From an uncultured Fretibacterium sp. (lineage in GTDB: Bacteria > Synergistota > Synergistia > Synergistales > Aminobacteriaceae): DNA of 64,000 bases. The notes beneath the pieces were generated by a model. It had not been told where the DNA came from and did no database searches. It saw only the letters and a list, made by a program, of their open reading frames with translations. The stretch spans positions 62,001-126,000 of the forward strand of contig CAMGZM010000002.1 in NCBI GenBank assembly GCA_946183145.1, given 5' to 3'. Positions 26,661 to 36,495 of this stretch are shown piece after piece; the first letter of the stretch is position 1; each line of letters begins with the position of its first letter. The translations under genes were made by a program, and so were the position numbers.

Positions 26661-28376
26661 ATGAAGAATGAAATTGACTCTTACGGATTCACATGGCCGG
26701 GAAAAATTGAGTCGCTCATAGAAGCAGGAAGGCCGACAGATAAAACTTTGCGCCCTGTTCTTGAAGACAGCGTGAATTTTGACTCGACAGAAAATATTTA
26801 CATTGAGGGCGATAATCTTGACGCTATGAAAATTCTGCTCAAGTCCTACATGCGCCGCGTGAAAATGATCTACATTGATCCGCCTTACAACACCGGCAAT
26901 GATTTTGTCTTCCGTGATGATTTCTCGCAGAGTGAGGAAGAGTCGCAGAGGTCATTAGGCTTTGAGGATGACTCCGGGAGAAATTACAGCTCCGAAATTT
27001 ACCGGGACAACAAGAAAAGCAATCCGCGATTCCATTCCGAATGGTGCAGCATGATTTATCCCCGTTTGAAGCTCGCGCATATGTTATTGAGTGATGACGG
27101 TGTGATATTCATATCGATTGATGACAACGAGCAGGCAAAACTCAGAATGATATGTGATGAGATTTTCGGGGAAAATAATTTTGTGGCGGTGTTTATATGG
27201 CAAAATAAGAAGGGCGGAGGGAATGACTCTAAATATATTGCAATTGAACATGAATATATTGTTGCATACGCTAAGAATCTTTCAGCTTTAGGCGAGCTTT
27301 ACGAAGGATATTCGGAAAATTACACACAAAGATACAATGAGGAAGATGATGAAGGCCGTTACTATTGGGACACATTCAAACGCAAAGCAGGCAAGCAATA
27401 TTATCCGATAACATGCCCGGACGGAACAATACTTCAGAACGACAAGCACGGGAATCCAATAAGCTGGTTACGTTCACGGGAGCGATTCGAATCTGACGTT
27501 AAGAAAGGAGATATACGCTTCATTGAGACAAAAGACGGCTGGTCTGTACAATTCAAACAGAGAATGCCGCAAGGAAAGACTCCCCGAAGCATGATAACAG
27601 ACAAAGGCACAACAAGTACAGGCTCAGCATTATTATACAAACTCTTTAACAAAAATGTATTTCCCCATCCTAAACCTTTAGAGCTTATAGCCTCCCTAAT
27701 GAAATTCGCAACGACTCCCGACTCGATAATTCTCGACTTCTTCGCAGGATCATCAACAACAGCCCACGCAGTAATGTCTCTCAACGCTCAGGACTCAGGC
27801 AAGCGCAAATTCATCATGATACAGATCGCAGAGCCTTGCCCGGAAAAATCAGAGGCACGCAAAGCAGGTTACGCAACAATATCACAGATAGGCCGCGAAC
27901 GAATCCGCCGGGCCGGGGAAAATCTCATGTGCGACAACCAGCAGCTCACCACGAATAATTACACGCTTGATATTGGCTTTCGCGCATTCAGAGTCGAGTC
28001 GTCAAATTATCGCGATATATTCATGTACCCTGACGAGATTTCACAGGAAAATATTTCTGACATGGCCGAAAACATAAAGCATGACCGCTCCGATATGGAT
28101 TTGCTTTTCATGTGCGCGGCAAATTTCGGGCTTCCTCTGTCGCTTCCGTATCACACAGAAATTGTTGACGGATTCACGGTGCATATTTACGGCGAAAATG
28201 ACATAGCCGCGTGTTTCAGTGAAAATATTTCTGAAGAGGCCGTGAAGTTTGTCGCAAAACTCAAGGCGGGACATTCAGTTTTCCGGGAATCATGCTTTGA
28301 CGGTGTATGTTCACGGATAAATCTTGAGCAAATTTTTGACGCTTATTCTGACGGAAAGAAAATGACGATTCTATAG
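26661..28376 (+). CDS. mod: type III restriction-modification adenine methyltransferase (Mod)
   Basis: Mod recognises the target and methylates adenine at N6 using SAM; in type III systems it is also required for cleavage. The 571-residue product has the catalytic DPPYNTGNDF (73-82) upstream of the SAM-binding DFFAGSSTTAHA (about 358-369), the beta-class order typical of Mod. The central region (about 175-340) is the variable target recognition domain. I prefer the ATG at 26661 to the TTG at 26655, because spacing from the GGGGGA site is better. No simple repeat that could phase-vary the gene was seen. Confidence 0.93.
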   Translation: MKNEIDSYGFTWPGKIESLIEAGRPTDKTLRPVLEDSVNFDSTENIYIEGDNLDAMKILLKSYMRRVKMIYIDPPYNTGNDFVFRDDFSQSEEESQRSLGFEDDSGRNYSSEIYRDNKKSNPRFHSEWCSMIYPRLKLAHMLLSDDGVIFISIDDNEQAKLRMICDEIFGENNFVAVFIWQNKKGGGNDSKYIAIEHEYIVAYAKNLSALGELYEGYSENYTQRYNEEDDEGRYYWDTFKRKAGKQYYPITCPDGTILQNDKHGNPISWLRSRERFESDVKKGDIRFIETKDGWSVQFKQRMPQGKTPRSMITDKGTTSTGSALLYKLFNKNVFPHPKPLELIASLMKFATTPDSIILDFFAGSSTTAHAVMSLNAQDSGKRKFIMIQIAEPCPEKSEARKAGYATISQIGRERIRRAGENLMCDNQQLTTNNYTLDIGFRAFRVESSNYRDIFMYPDEISQENISDMAENIKHDRSDMDLLFMCAANFGLPLSLPYHTEIVDGFTVHIYGENDIAACFSENISEEAVKFVAKLKAGHSVFRESCFDGVCSRINLEQIFDAYSDGKKMTIL

Positions 28377-28387
28377 GAGGGTTGATT

Positions 28388-31102
28388 ATGGCTGTGCGGT
28401 TGAGATTCAAGCATCAGGATTTTCAGATGAGGGCGGCGGAGTCAGTCTGCGAAATTTTTACGGGTCAGGAAAGAATCGGGAGTCACTTCGACGAGGAAGG
28501 AACTATACGGGGATTGCTGACAGGATTCGGCAACGGCAATATTACGCTGAGTGAGTCAGAAATTCTTGCGAACCTTCAGAGGGTGCAGAGTGAAAACGGC
28601 CTGAAAGTGTCAGAGTCTCTTGACGGCATGAAGTTTACGGTTGAGATGGAGACGGGGACGGGAAAAACGTACACATACTTCAAGACTATTCACGAGCTAT
28701 ACAGGCGTTACGGATGGAGAAAATACATTATCGTTGTACCAAGCATAGCAATACGGGAAGGAGTCGCAAAAACTTTCCGAATGACAGAGGATCATTTCAG
28801 GGAGGATTACGAGTCGAACGCAAGCGCATTCATATATGACTCGTCGGACATGGGGCGCGTTCGTTCGTTCGTGAATAATCCTGAGATTGACATAATGATA
28901 ATAAACTCGCAGGCATTCAGCGCAAGCAGGGCAGAGTCCCGCAGGATAAAAACGCCGTCTGAAGATTTAAGCTACAGGAAGCCGATTGATGTTATCGCAA
29001 AAGTGAGGCCGGTTGTGATTATTGATGAGCCTCAGTCTGTTGAAGGTGAGCAGACATTGAAGAGCCTTGATGAATTTTCGCCGCTTTTCACACTGAGGTA
29101 TTCAGCGACTCCCCGTCATGATTACAACATGGTGTACAGGCTTGACGCTGTTGACGCATACAATCAGAAGCTCGTGAAGAAAATCTGCGTAACAGGAATC
29201 AGCGTGAAAAATATATCAGCGCAGGGAGGCTATGTATATCTCAAGGGGATAATAAAGAGCGAGAAAGATCCGGCGGCTTTGCTTGAGTTCGATTACAGGG
29301 GCAAAAACGGAACGAGGCGAATCACCCGCAAGGTAAGCGAGGGAATGAATCTCTATGACGAATCCGGCGGGCTTGAGGAATACAAAGCTGGCTATATCGT
29401 GAGAATGATTGACGCGCTGAATATGACGGTGGAATTTCTGAACGGGATAAAGATTTCACCGGGGGAAATTTCCGGCGACCTTAACGGAGAACAGTTGCGC
29501 AGGACTCAGATACGCGAGACGATAGAGCAGCATTTGAGAAAAGAGAGGCAGTTATTTTCGCAGGGGATAAAAGTTTTGTCGCTGTTCTTCATTGACCGTG
29601 TGGACAAGTACAGAGTGTATCAGGATGATGAAGCGTTGCCGGGTATTTACGCGAAAATTTTTGAAGATGAATACCGCGATGCAGTGAGAAATTTTCAGAG
29701 TGAGCTTGAAGGAAGCTACGCGGGATATATTGCCTCAATAAAGCCTGAAGAGACTCACGCGGGATATTTTTCCGTCGACAAAAAGAATCACATGACCGAC
29801 AGCAAGCCGACATCAAAGAAAGATGACACTTCAGACGACATTTCAGCGTTTGACTTAATCATGAGGAACAAAGAAAGACTCTTGAGTCTTGGCGAGCCTG
29901 TGAGATTCATTTTTTCACACTCAGCACTGCGCGAGGGATGGGACAATCCGAATGTGTTTCAGATTTGCGCGCTAAGAAACAGCACGAGTGATATACGCCG
30001 CCGTCAGGAAGTCGGGCGGGGCTTGCGTCTCTGCGTGAATCAGGAGGGAGTCCGAATCGATTCGAGTCTCGTGGGAAATATTGTGCAGGAGATTAACGAG
30101 CTTACGGTGATAGCGGGAGAAAGCTACAGCATATTTGCCGGGGGGCTTCAGCAGGAGTATGACGAAATTTTAGGCGGGCGCGGGAATGTGCCTGTAGTTG
30201 ACACACGAAAGAAGAGAGTCGCTCATCTTAACCGCAGAATTTCAGAGTCTCCTGAGTTCCGGGAATTTATGCGGATAATTAACATCAGGCAGGTTTATTC
30301 CGTGAAATTTGATGAGGGTACATTTATACGCAGGTGTGTTGATGACATTGACACGGAGCTTAACATAGCGCGTACCATGATGATTATTGAGCGCGGGAAA
30401 ATGACTGCTGAAGATTCCGCTGTAACGTTCACGAAAGAGTCCCGGCGCACAATGATTGTTGATCCTGAATCGGGCCGTGTGAAATATGATGTTGTGGGAA
30501 GGCTAGCGGCCATGACGGAATTAACGCGCAAAGTAATCTGTGAGATTCTGAAGAGGATTGACCGCTCGAAATTCGCAATGTACAGAATCAATCCTGAAGT
30601 ATTCATCACAGAGACAGCACGAATAATACGCGGCGCAAAAAATTCTTTGTCATCCGAAAATATTTTCTACAAACCCGTTGACGACTCGAAACCTGCAACG
30701 CTCGCAGAATCATTTGACGTTATGAGATCTGACTCAATGACGGCGGAGACTCCCGAACGCGGACTCTATGACATTACGCCGTGCGACTCGAACGTTGAGC
30801 GTGAATTTGTTTTTGAGGCTGAAAGGGAAGACTCAATCTTTGCTCATGTGAAGCTCCCGGAAAAGTTCAGCGTTCCGACTCCGGGCGGCCGTTATACTCC
30901 TGACTGGGTGATTCTCATGAAAGACGGACGAAAATTCATTGCTGAGACAAAAGGCACAACAGACATGCGGGAAATTAGGCCTTCAGAGAAAGCAAAAAAT
31001 TTATGTGCGAGAAAATTTTTCAGGTCAGCGGGAATCGATTACGAGGTTGAAAATAGTTTTGACGGATTAATGAGTCATATTGCGGGTTGCGTTAAGGGGT
31101 AA
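28388..31102 (+). CDS. res: type III restriction-modification helicase/endonuclease (Res)
   Basis: Res is the ATP-dependent translocating nuclease of the type III system. The product of about 904 residues has the superfamily 2 motifs: Walker A METGTGKT (87-94), motif II IIDEPQS (about 210), motif III LRYSATP, and motif VI REVGRGLR-like (RRRQEVGRGLRLC). The C-terminal PD-(D/E)XK nuclease is visible as TPDWVI...FIAETKG near 838-860. AGGAGG is 7 bases before the ATG at 28388; a TTG at 28382 is less likely. It follows mod by 11 bases and appears intact. Confidence 0.93.
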   Translation: MAVRLRFKHQDFQMRAAESVCEIFTGQERIGSHFDEEGTIRGLLTGFGNGNITLSESEILANLQRVQSENGLKVSESLDGMKFTVEMETGTGKTYTYFKTIHELYRRYGWRKYIIVVPSIAIREGVAKTFRMTEDHFREDYESNASAFIYDSSDMGRVRSFVNNPEIDIMIINSQAFSASRAESRRIKTPSEDLSYRKPIDVIAKVRPVVIIDEPQSVEGEQTLKSLDEFSPLFTLRYSATPRHDYNMVYRLDAVDAYNQKLVKKICVTGISVKNISAQGGYVYLKGIIKSEKDPAALLEFDYRGKNGTRRITRKVSEGMNLYDESGGLEEYKAGYIVRMIDALNMTVEFLNGIKISPGEISGDLNGEQLRRTQIRETIEQHLRKERQLFSQGIKVLSLFFIDRVDKYRVYQDDEALPGIYAKIFEDEYRDAVRNFQSELEGSYAGYIASIKPEETHAGYFSVDKKNHMTDSKPTSKKDDTSDDISAFDLIMRNKERLLSLGEPVRFIFSHSALREGWDNPNVFQICALRNSTSDIRRRQEVGRGLRLCVNQEGVRIDSSLVGNIVQEINELTVIAGESYSIFAGGLQQEYDEILGGRGNVPVVDTRKKRVAHLNRRISESPEFREFMRIINIRQVYSVKFDEGTFIRRCVDDIDTELNIARTMMIIERGKMTAEDSAVTFTKESRRTMIVDPESGRVKYDVVGRLAAMTELTRKVICEILKRIDRSKFAMYRINPEVFITETARIIRGAKNSLSSENIFYKPVDDSKPATLAESFDVMRSDSMTAETPERGLYDITPCDSNVEREFVFEAEREDSIFAHVKLPEKFSVPTPGGRYTPDWVILMKDGRKFIAETKGTTDMREIRPSEKAKNLCARKFFRSAGIDYEVENSFDGLMSHIAGCVKG

Positions 31103-31115
31103 AACTTTTTGCAGC

Positions 31116-31124
31116 TGATATAAT
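31116..31124 (+). promoter_or_regulatory. extended -10 promoter for DUF3798 importer
   Basis: TGA-TATAAT (31116-31124) lies 40 bases before the TTG start of the DUF3798 gene, in the short gap after res. No matching -35 is seen, as is usual for extended -10 promoters. Confidence 0.5.
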
Positions 31125-31163
31125 AATTGTCATCCAAAAAATTTTAGCAAGGAGGACTTACCC

Positions 31164-32393
31164 TTGAAACTGAAACTCACAGTAACATTAATGCTCGTGT
31201 GTTCATTGTTCGTATGCGCGTCATTTGCCGCAGAGCCTGCGAAGTTCCACATCGGAATAATGACCGGGACAGTCTCACAGTCAGAAGATGACCTCAGAGG
31301 CGCGGAGCTTATGATTCAGAAATACGGCGACGCTAAAGACGGCGGAATGATCGTACACATCACTTACCCGGACAATTTCCCCTCAGAGCAGGAAACCACG
31401 ATAAGCCAGATCGTTGGGCTTGCTGATGATCCGTTGATGAAGGTTATCGTCGTCAATCAGGCAGTACCGGGAACGGCTGAAGGCTTCAGGAGAGTCCGCG
31501 AAAAGAGGAACGATATACTTCTTCTTGCGGGCGAGCCTCATGAAGACCCCGGCGTAATCACAGAAGCTGCTGACATTGCGACTCACACTGACCACATCGG
31601 AAGGGGCTACACGATTCCGCTTGGTGCTCAGAAGATGGGCGCAAAAACTTTCGTACACATTTCATTCCCCCGTCATATGAGCTATGAGACACTCGGACTC
31701 AGACGCGCAATCATGGAGGAAGCCTGCAAGGACCTCGGAATCAAATTCGTGTTTGAGACAGCACCAGATCCGACGAGCGATGTAGGCATGGCCGGAGCAC
31801 AGCAGTATATTCTTGAGAACATGCCCGCGTGGATTGAGAAGTACGGAAAAGATGCGGCGTTCTTCTGCACGAATGACGGACATACAGAGCCGTTATTACG
31901 TCAGGTTGCGGCACTTGGCGGTTATTTCGTTGAGGCTGATTTGCCCTCGCCTTTGATGGGTTATCCCGGCGCGTTAGGCATTGACCTCAAAGATGAGCAG
32001 GGTAACTGGCCCGCAATCCTCAAGAAAGTTGAAGACGCTGTAGTGAAAGCAGGAGGCGGCAAACGTATGGGAACATGGGCGTATTCATGGGGCTATACGA
32101 CTACGGCGGCACTTGCTGAATACGGCAAACGCTATGTTGAAGGCACATTCACGAACAAGCTCGGAACTGCTCAGGCGTTGAAGGAAATGCGCGAGGCTTA
32201 CGATGAATTTTGCCCGGGCGCGCACTGGGGTGCAAGCTACTTCACAGAGGCCGCAACAGGTGTGAAGAACACGAAATTTATCCTTCTGAGGCAGGATACT
32301 TACGTGTTAGGCGGAGGGTATCTCGGACTCGCTGATGTCGAAATCCCCGAAAAGTATTTCCATATCCGCATGACCCCTCCCACAGCAGAGTAA
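31164..32393 (+). CDS. periplasmic DUF3798 binding protein of ABC importer
   Basis: The 409-residue product has a signal peptide (MKLKLTVTLMLVCSLFVC, cleavage near SFA-AEP) and then a periplasmic-binding-protein-like alpha/beta fold: FHIGIMTGTVSQSEDDLRGA, VVNQAVPGTAEGF, KTFVHISFPRH, AFFCTNDGHTEP. I recognise it as DUF3798, a family common in anaerobes beside RbsA-type importers. The start is TTG, supported by AAGGAGG 8 bases upstream and by the signal peptide. The ATPase gene and two permease genes follow, so it is very probably the binding protein; the ligand is unknown. Confidence 0.8.
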   Translation: MKLKLTVTLMLVCSLFVCASFAAEPAKFHIGIMTGTVSQSEDDLRGAELMIQKYGDAKDGGMIVHITYPDNFPSEQETTISQIVGLADDPLMKVIVVNQAVPGTAEGFRRVREKRNDILLLAGEPHEDPGVITEAADIATHTDHIGRGYTIPLGAQKMGAKTFVHISFPRHMSYETLGLRRAIMEEACKDLGIKFVFETAPDPTSDVGMAGAQQYILENMPAWIEKYGKDAAFFCTNDGHTEPLLRQVAALGGYFVEADLPSPLMGYPGALGIDLKDEQGNWPAILKKVEDAVVKAGGGKRMGTWAYSWGYTTTAALAEYGKRYVEGTFTNKLGTAQALKEMREAYDEFCPGAHWGASYFTEAATGVKNTKFILLRQDTYVLGGGYLGLADVEIPEKYFHIRMTPPTAE

Positions 32394-32472
32394 GACTCAG
32401 GGAACAGGGATTAGGGGTTAGGGAAGTGGACTGCACACTTTACACTATCCACTTGCCACTGATATTTTCACG

Positions 32473-32510
32473 GGGAGTGCGTTAATTTCCGGCGCATTCC
32501 CTTTTCTTTT
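32473..32510 (+). terminator. terminator or attenuator between binding protein and ATPase genes
   Basis: GGGAGTGCG (32473-32481) pairs with CGCATTCCC (32493-32501), loop of 11, followed by TTTTCTTTTT. It ends 19 bases before the ATPase start, so it likely lowers transcription of the downstream genes relative to the binding protein. A second inverted repeat (AAGTGGA / TCCACTT) lies just upstream near 32426-32455. Confidence 0.75.
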
Positions 32511-32529
32511 TACGCAAGAGGTGATTATT

Positions 32530-34200
32530 TTGTCGGAAAACAATACACCATTATTACGGCTTGACCACATCGGCAAAGAATTTTACGGCAACCGTGTTTT
32601 GTCTGATATATCATTCGACATTAACGCGGGCGAAATCATTGGGCTTGTCGGTGAAAACGGAGCGGGAAAATCCACCCTTCTCAATATACTTTTCGGAATG
32701 CCGGTAATCTCATCGACAGGCGGCCATGAAGGAGCGTTGTTTGTTGACGGGAAAAAGGTAAACTTCACATCCCCGAATCAGGCACTCGCACAAGGAATCG
32801 GAATGGTACATCAAGAGTTCTCACTCATTCCCGGCTTCACAGCAACAGAAAATATTTTGCTGAATCGTGAAGTTCTCAACGGCTCATCATTGAGCTACCT
32901 TTTCAGCGACAGAGTCTCAACGTTAAATCGCGAGGAAATGAACGCAAGAGCAAGCGCGGCGATTAACACATTGGGAGTCAACATCAATCCCGATATGATT
33001 GTGAGTGAGATGCCCGTCGGCTACAAGCAGTTCATAGAGATTGCAAGAGAGATTGACCGAAAGAATACACGCTTGTTGTTCCTCGATGAACCTACAGCAG
33101 TGTTAGCGGAATCAGAAGCTGAAATTTTGATTACAGCCCTCAAGAAGTTAGCGCGTTCGGGAATCGCAATCGTATTCATCTCTCACAGGTTAAGCGAAGT
33201 GAAAGAACTTTGCAGCCGTATTCTTGTCTTGAGAGATGGAAAACTCATAACGGATCAGCCAGCCGAATCACTTTCAGCGCGTCAGATTGCCTCATTGATG
33301 GTTGGGCGTGAGAGTGAAAAGAAAGTTGACCTTCAGAAACTCCCGGAAGAGCCAGAAGACATTGAGAGCGAAAATGCTTCAGACAGTCTCACACAGCAGA
33401 AGAAGAAAAAGAAGATTCGCCCCGCGTTAAAGGTTGAACATTTATGGGTTGATATGCCCGGTGAAACTGTGCGTGATGTTTCGTTCGAGGTAATGAAGGG
33501 TGAAATTTTCGGAATCGGAGGACTCGCGGGTCATGGCAAGCTGGGAATCCCAAACGGCATTATGGGACTCTATCCTGCGGGCGGACGCGTGAGACTCTTC
33601 GGGCGTTCTCTGACTCTCAACAAACCCCGCAAAGCATTAGGCAGAAAGATGGCATTCGTGAGCGAAGACAGGCGCGGAGTCGGACTCTTGCTTGATGAGC
33701 CGTTAGACTGGAATATCACATTTACGGCCATGCAGACGCAGGGAAGATTCTTGCTTGGGATTCCGTATATCTTCCAGATGAGGAACGAACACGCAATGAG
33801 GAAGGAAGCACGCAAATACATTGACAGCCTCAACATAAAATGCACAGGGCCGAGTCAGTTAGCGGGCGAATTATCCGGCGGAAATCAGCAGAAAGTATGT
33901 CTCGCAAAAGCATTCGTGTTACGTCCAAACATATTATTGATTTGCGAACCCACAAGAGGAATCGATATCGGCGCAAAGTCCCTCGTACTTGACACGCTCA
34001 AAGAATACAACCGCGAGAACGGCACAACGATAATCATCACAAGTTCGGAGCTTGAAGAATTGCGCTCAGTCTGCAACCGTGTAGCAATTGTTGACGAGGG
34101 GAAAATCGCGGGGATATTGCCGGCTTCAAGTCCTGCTGAAGATTTCGGAATGCTGATGATGGGTCAGACACATCAAGAGGAGGGAGAAGAGTCAGCATGA
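32530..34200 (+). CDS. ABC importer ATPase with two nucleotide-binding domains (RbsA/MglA type)
   Basis: The product of about 556 residues has two ABC domains. The first has a full Walker A (GENGAGKSTLLNILFG), MVHQEFSLIPGFT and LLFLDEPTAVL. The second has a degenerate Walker A (GGLAGHGKLGI) but an intact LSGGNQQKVCLAKAF signature, as is usual in this class. A Lys-rich linker (QQKKKKKIRP) with an acidic stretch before it joins them. I chose the TTG at 32530, 6 bases after GAGGTG; the GTG at 32521 lies inside that site. Its stop overlaps the first permease start. Confidence 0.88.
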   Translation: MSENNTPLLRLDHIGKEFYGNRVLSDISFDINAGEIIGLVGENGAGKSTLLNILFGMPVISSTGGHEGALFVDGKKVNFTSPNQALAQGIGMVHQEFSLIPGFTATENILLNREVLNGSSLSYLFSDRVSTLNREEMNARASAAINTLGVNINPDMIVSEMPVGYKQFIEIAREIDRKNTRLLFLDEPTAVLAESEAEILITALKKLARSGIAIVFISHRLSEVKELCSRILVLRDGKLITDQPAESLSARQIASLMVGRESEKKVDLQKLPEEPEDIESENASDSLTQQKKKKKIRPALKVEHLWVDMPGETVRDVSFEVMKGEIFGIGGLAGHGKLGIPNGIMGLYPAGGRVRLFGRSLTLNKPRKALGRKMAFVSEDRRGVGLLLDEPLDWNITFTAMQTQGRFLLGIPYIFQMRNEHAMRKEARKYIDSLNIKCTGPSQLAGELSGGNQQKVCLAKAFVLRPNILLICEPTRGIDIGAKSLVLDTLKEYNRENGTTIIITSSELEELRSVCNRVAIVDEGKIAGILPASSPAEDFGMLMMGQTHQEEGEESA

Positions 34201-35321
34201 TAAAGAGATTCATACAGAATGCGGGATGGCCGAGAATAATTATCGCGCTTTTCCTGCTTGCGCTGTTTATTGCTGCTCCGTTCGTGGGAGTGAGGGTTGA
34301 TACATCGCTGTCGAATACTCTCGTTCGTTTCGGCATGAATGGTGTAATGGTGCTTGCGATGATACCGATGGTGCAGGCGGGATGCGGTCTGAATTTCGGC
34401 TTGCCTCTGGGAATTATCGCGGGACTTTTGGGCGCAACGCTCTCGATTGAATGGAACACGGAGATTTTAGCGTGGCTTTCGGGGCTTGGGACTCAGTACA
34501 AAATTTCGTGGCTCAATGATATTTTTGTTACGGCGTGGCGCGAGCCTCTGGGATTCGCTTCAGCAATAATCATAGCGATTCCAATTGCTGCTATACTTGG
34601 CTGGTTTTACGGGAAATTGCTGAACCGCGTCAAGGGCGATGAGATGATGATAGCTACATACGTCGGCTTCTCGTCAGTATCATTCATGTGTATTGCGTGG
34701 CTGCTTCTCCCGTACAAACATCCCACAATGGTATGGGGCTATGCGGGAAAAGGTTTGCGAACAACAATAAGCGTCGAGGGATATTGGCTGCATGTTCTGA
34801 GCGATTCACTTGCGCTTAACATTAAGACTGATGATATACATCTCTACATACCTACGGGAATGTTAATCTTCTTTGCGGTTATGGCAGTTCTTGTCTGGAT
34901 ATTCATGCGTACAAAGACGGGTACGGCCATGACTGCTGTCGGCTCTAACCCTGAATTTGCGCGTGCATCTGGCGTTAATGTTGACAGAATGCGGACGATC
35001 TCCGTAATGCTCTCTACAATTCTCGGCGCGATCGGGATTATCGTGTATGAGCAAAGTTTCGGCTTCATTCAGCTTTACATGGGGCCGTTCTACATGGCTC
35101 TTCCTGCTGTAGCATCAATATTATTGGGAGGCGCGAGCGTCAACAAAGCCGGGATTCTGAATGTCATTGTCGGAACGTTTTTGTTCCAGGGAATTTTGAC
35201 GATGACACCGAGCGTAATCAACAGCTATTTGCAGACTGACATGTCAGAAGTCATACGTTTAATCGTGAGCAACGGAATGATTCTCTATGCTCTCACAAGA
35301 AAGGTGCGTGCCGGAAGATGA
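34197..35321 (+). CDS. ABC importer permease, BPD_transp_2 family (first)
   Basis: The 374-residue product has about nine membrane helices and the BPD_transp_2 conserved core: FMRTKTGTAMTAVGSNPEFARASGVNVDRMR, where the xxGxNxxxAxxxGI-like loop contacts the ATPase, and LLGGASVNKAGI near the C-terminus. It overlaps the ATPase gene and the second permease by 4 bases each (ATGA). It probably forms a heterodimer with the next gene product. Confidence 0.88.
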   Translation: MIKRFIQNAGWPRIIIALFLLALFIAAPFVGVRVDTSLSNTLVRFGMNGVMVLAMIPMVQAGCGLNFGLPLGIIAGLLGATLSIEWNTEILAWLSGLGTQYKISWLNDIFVTAWREPLGFASAIIIAIPIAAILGWFYGKLLNRVKGDEMMIATYVGFSSVSFMCIAWLLLPYKHPTMVWGYAGKGLRTTISVEGYWLHVLSDSLALNIKTDDIHLYIPTGMLIFFAVMAVLVWIFMRTKTGTAMTAVGSNPEFARASGVNVDRMRTISVMLSTILGAIGIIVYEQSFGFIQLYMGPFYMALPAVASILLGGASVNKAGILNVIVGTFLFQGILTMTPSVINSYLQTDMSEVIRLIVSNGMILYALTRKVRAGR

Positions 35322-36493
35322 TTCGCAAACTCTTTGACAAAATCGCAAACAACGCAGTCCCGGCAGTCTTCATAATAATATCGGCGTTCGCTATTCCTCT
35401 TTCGGGATATTCGGCGAGCTATCTCGTTCAGGAATTATTGACACGTATCGGGCGCAACTCGTTCTTGATTCTCTCGCTTCTGATTCCCATCATGGCCGGA
35501 ATGGGATTGAATTTCGGCATGGTACTCGGAGCTATGGCCGGGCAGATAGGATTATTATTCATATGCGACTGGGGAATCGTCGGCATTCCGGGAATGGTTT
35601 TAGCGTGTCTCATAGGGACTCCGATCGCAATAGTTCTCGGAATTTTCTGCGGGTACATCATGAACAGAGCGAAAGGCCGCGAGATGGTTACGGGATATAT
35701 TCTCGGCTTCTTCATCAACGGCGTGTATCAAATGACCGTGCTTTATCTCATGGGCTGGATAATCCCAATCACGAGTCCTACATTGCTTCTTTCACGCGGC
35801 TACGGTGTGCGCAACGCTGTGAGTCTCTTGGGCATTCGCGGCATTCTCGACAACCTCATTCCCACAATCATAACGGGGACGAAAGACGCGGGGCAGTTCC
35901 TCAGCATTAACGGCGCAAAGTCATTCATGATGATTCAGCTACCGTTCATTGAGGGGTCAATACGAGTCCCGTTAGCGACTCTCATTGTGATTGCGTTGTT
36001 CTGCGTGTTCATTATGTGGTTCAGGCGTACAAAGCTCGGTCAGGACATGCGCGCAATAGGACAGAGCCAGAGTGTTGCGGACAGCGCGGGAATCCCCGTC
36101 AACCGTACGCGTATCATCGCCATCGTAATATCAACTGTGCTTGCGTGTTACGGACAAATAATCTACCTTCAGAACATGGGAACTCTTAACACGTACAACA
36201 GCCACGACCAGGCCGGAATGTTCTCAATCGCTGCATTGCTCATCGGCGGCGCAAGTGTCTCACGCGCAACAATCGCAAACGTTTTCGCGGGCGTAATACT
36301 CTTTCACCTGATGTTTATCGTCGCACCAGTTGCGGGGAAAAATCTCATCGGCGACGCGCAAATCGGAGAATATTTCCGTGTGTTTGTGTCTTACGGAATA
36401 ATAGCGATTGCGTTAGTCCTTCATGCGTGGAGAAGAAACCGCGAACGTGAAGCAGCACGCCGGAGTCTTCGCGGGAATAAGGGAGGCGAGTAA
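35318..36493 (+). CDS. ABC importer permease, BPD_transp_2 family (second)
   Basis: The 391-residue product has the same BPD_transp_2 layout as its neighbour: multiple membrane helices, a coupling loop with RRTKLGQDMRAIGQSQSVA and LIGGASVSRATIANV near the end. The tail is basic (RRNREREAARRSLR). It overlaps the first permease by 4 bases and is followed after 2 bases by the small membrane protein gene. Confidence 0.88.
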   Translation: MIRKLFDKIANNAVPAVFIIISAFAIPLSGYSASYLVQELLTRIGRNSFLILSLLIPIMAGMGLNFGMVLGAMAGQIGLLFICDWGIVGIPGMVLACLIGTPIAIVLGIFCGYIMNRAKGREMVTGYILGFFINGVYQMTVLYLMGWIIPITSPTLLLSRGYGVRNAVSLLGIRGILDNLIPTIITGTKDAGQFLSINGAKSFMMIQLPFIEGSIRVPLATLIVIALFCVFIMWFRRTKLGQDMRAIGQSQSVADSAGIPVNRTRIIAIVISTVLACYGQIIYLQNMGTLNTYNSHDQAGMFSIAALLIGGASVSRATIANVFAGVILFHLMFIVAPVAGKNLIGDAQIGEYFRVFVSYGIIAIALVLHAWRRNREREAARRSLRGNKGGE

Positions 36494-36495
36494 TC

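Noticed and set aside
26661-28376. Phase variation of the type III mod gene
   Set aside because: I saw no homopolymer or short tandem repeat in mod long enough to slip.
32396-32440. AGGGATTAGGGGTTAGGG-like run as a telomere-like or mobile repeat
   Set aside because: Only a few imperfect G-rich units are present once; it is more simply part of the spacer before the attenuator hairpin.
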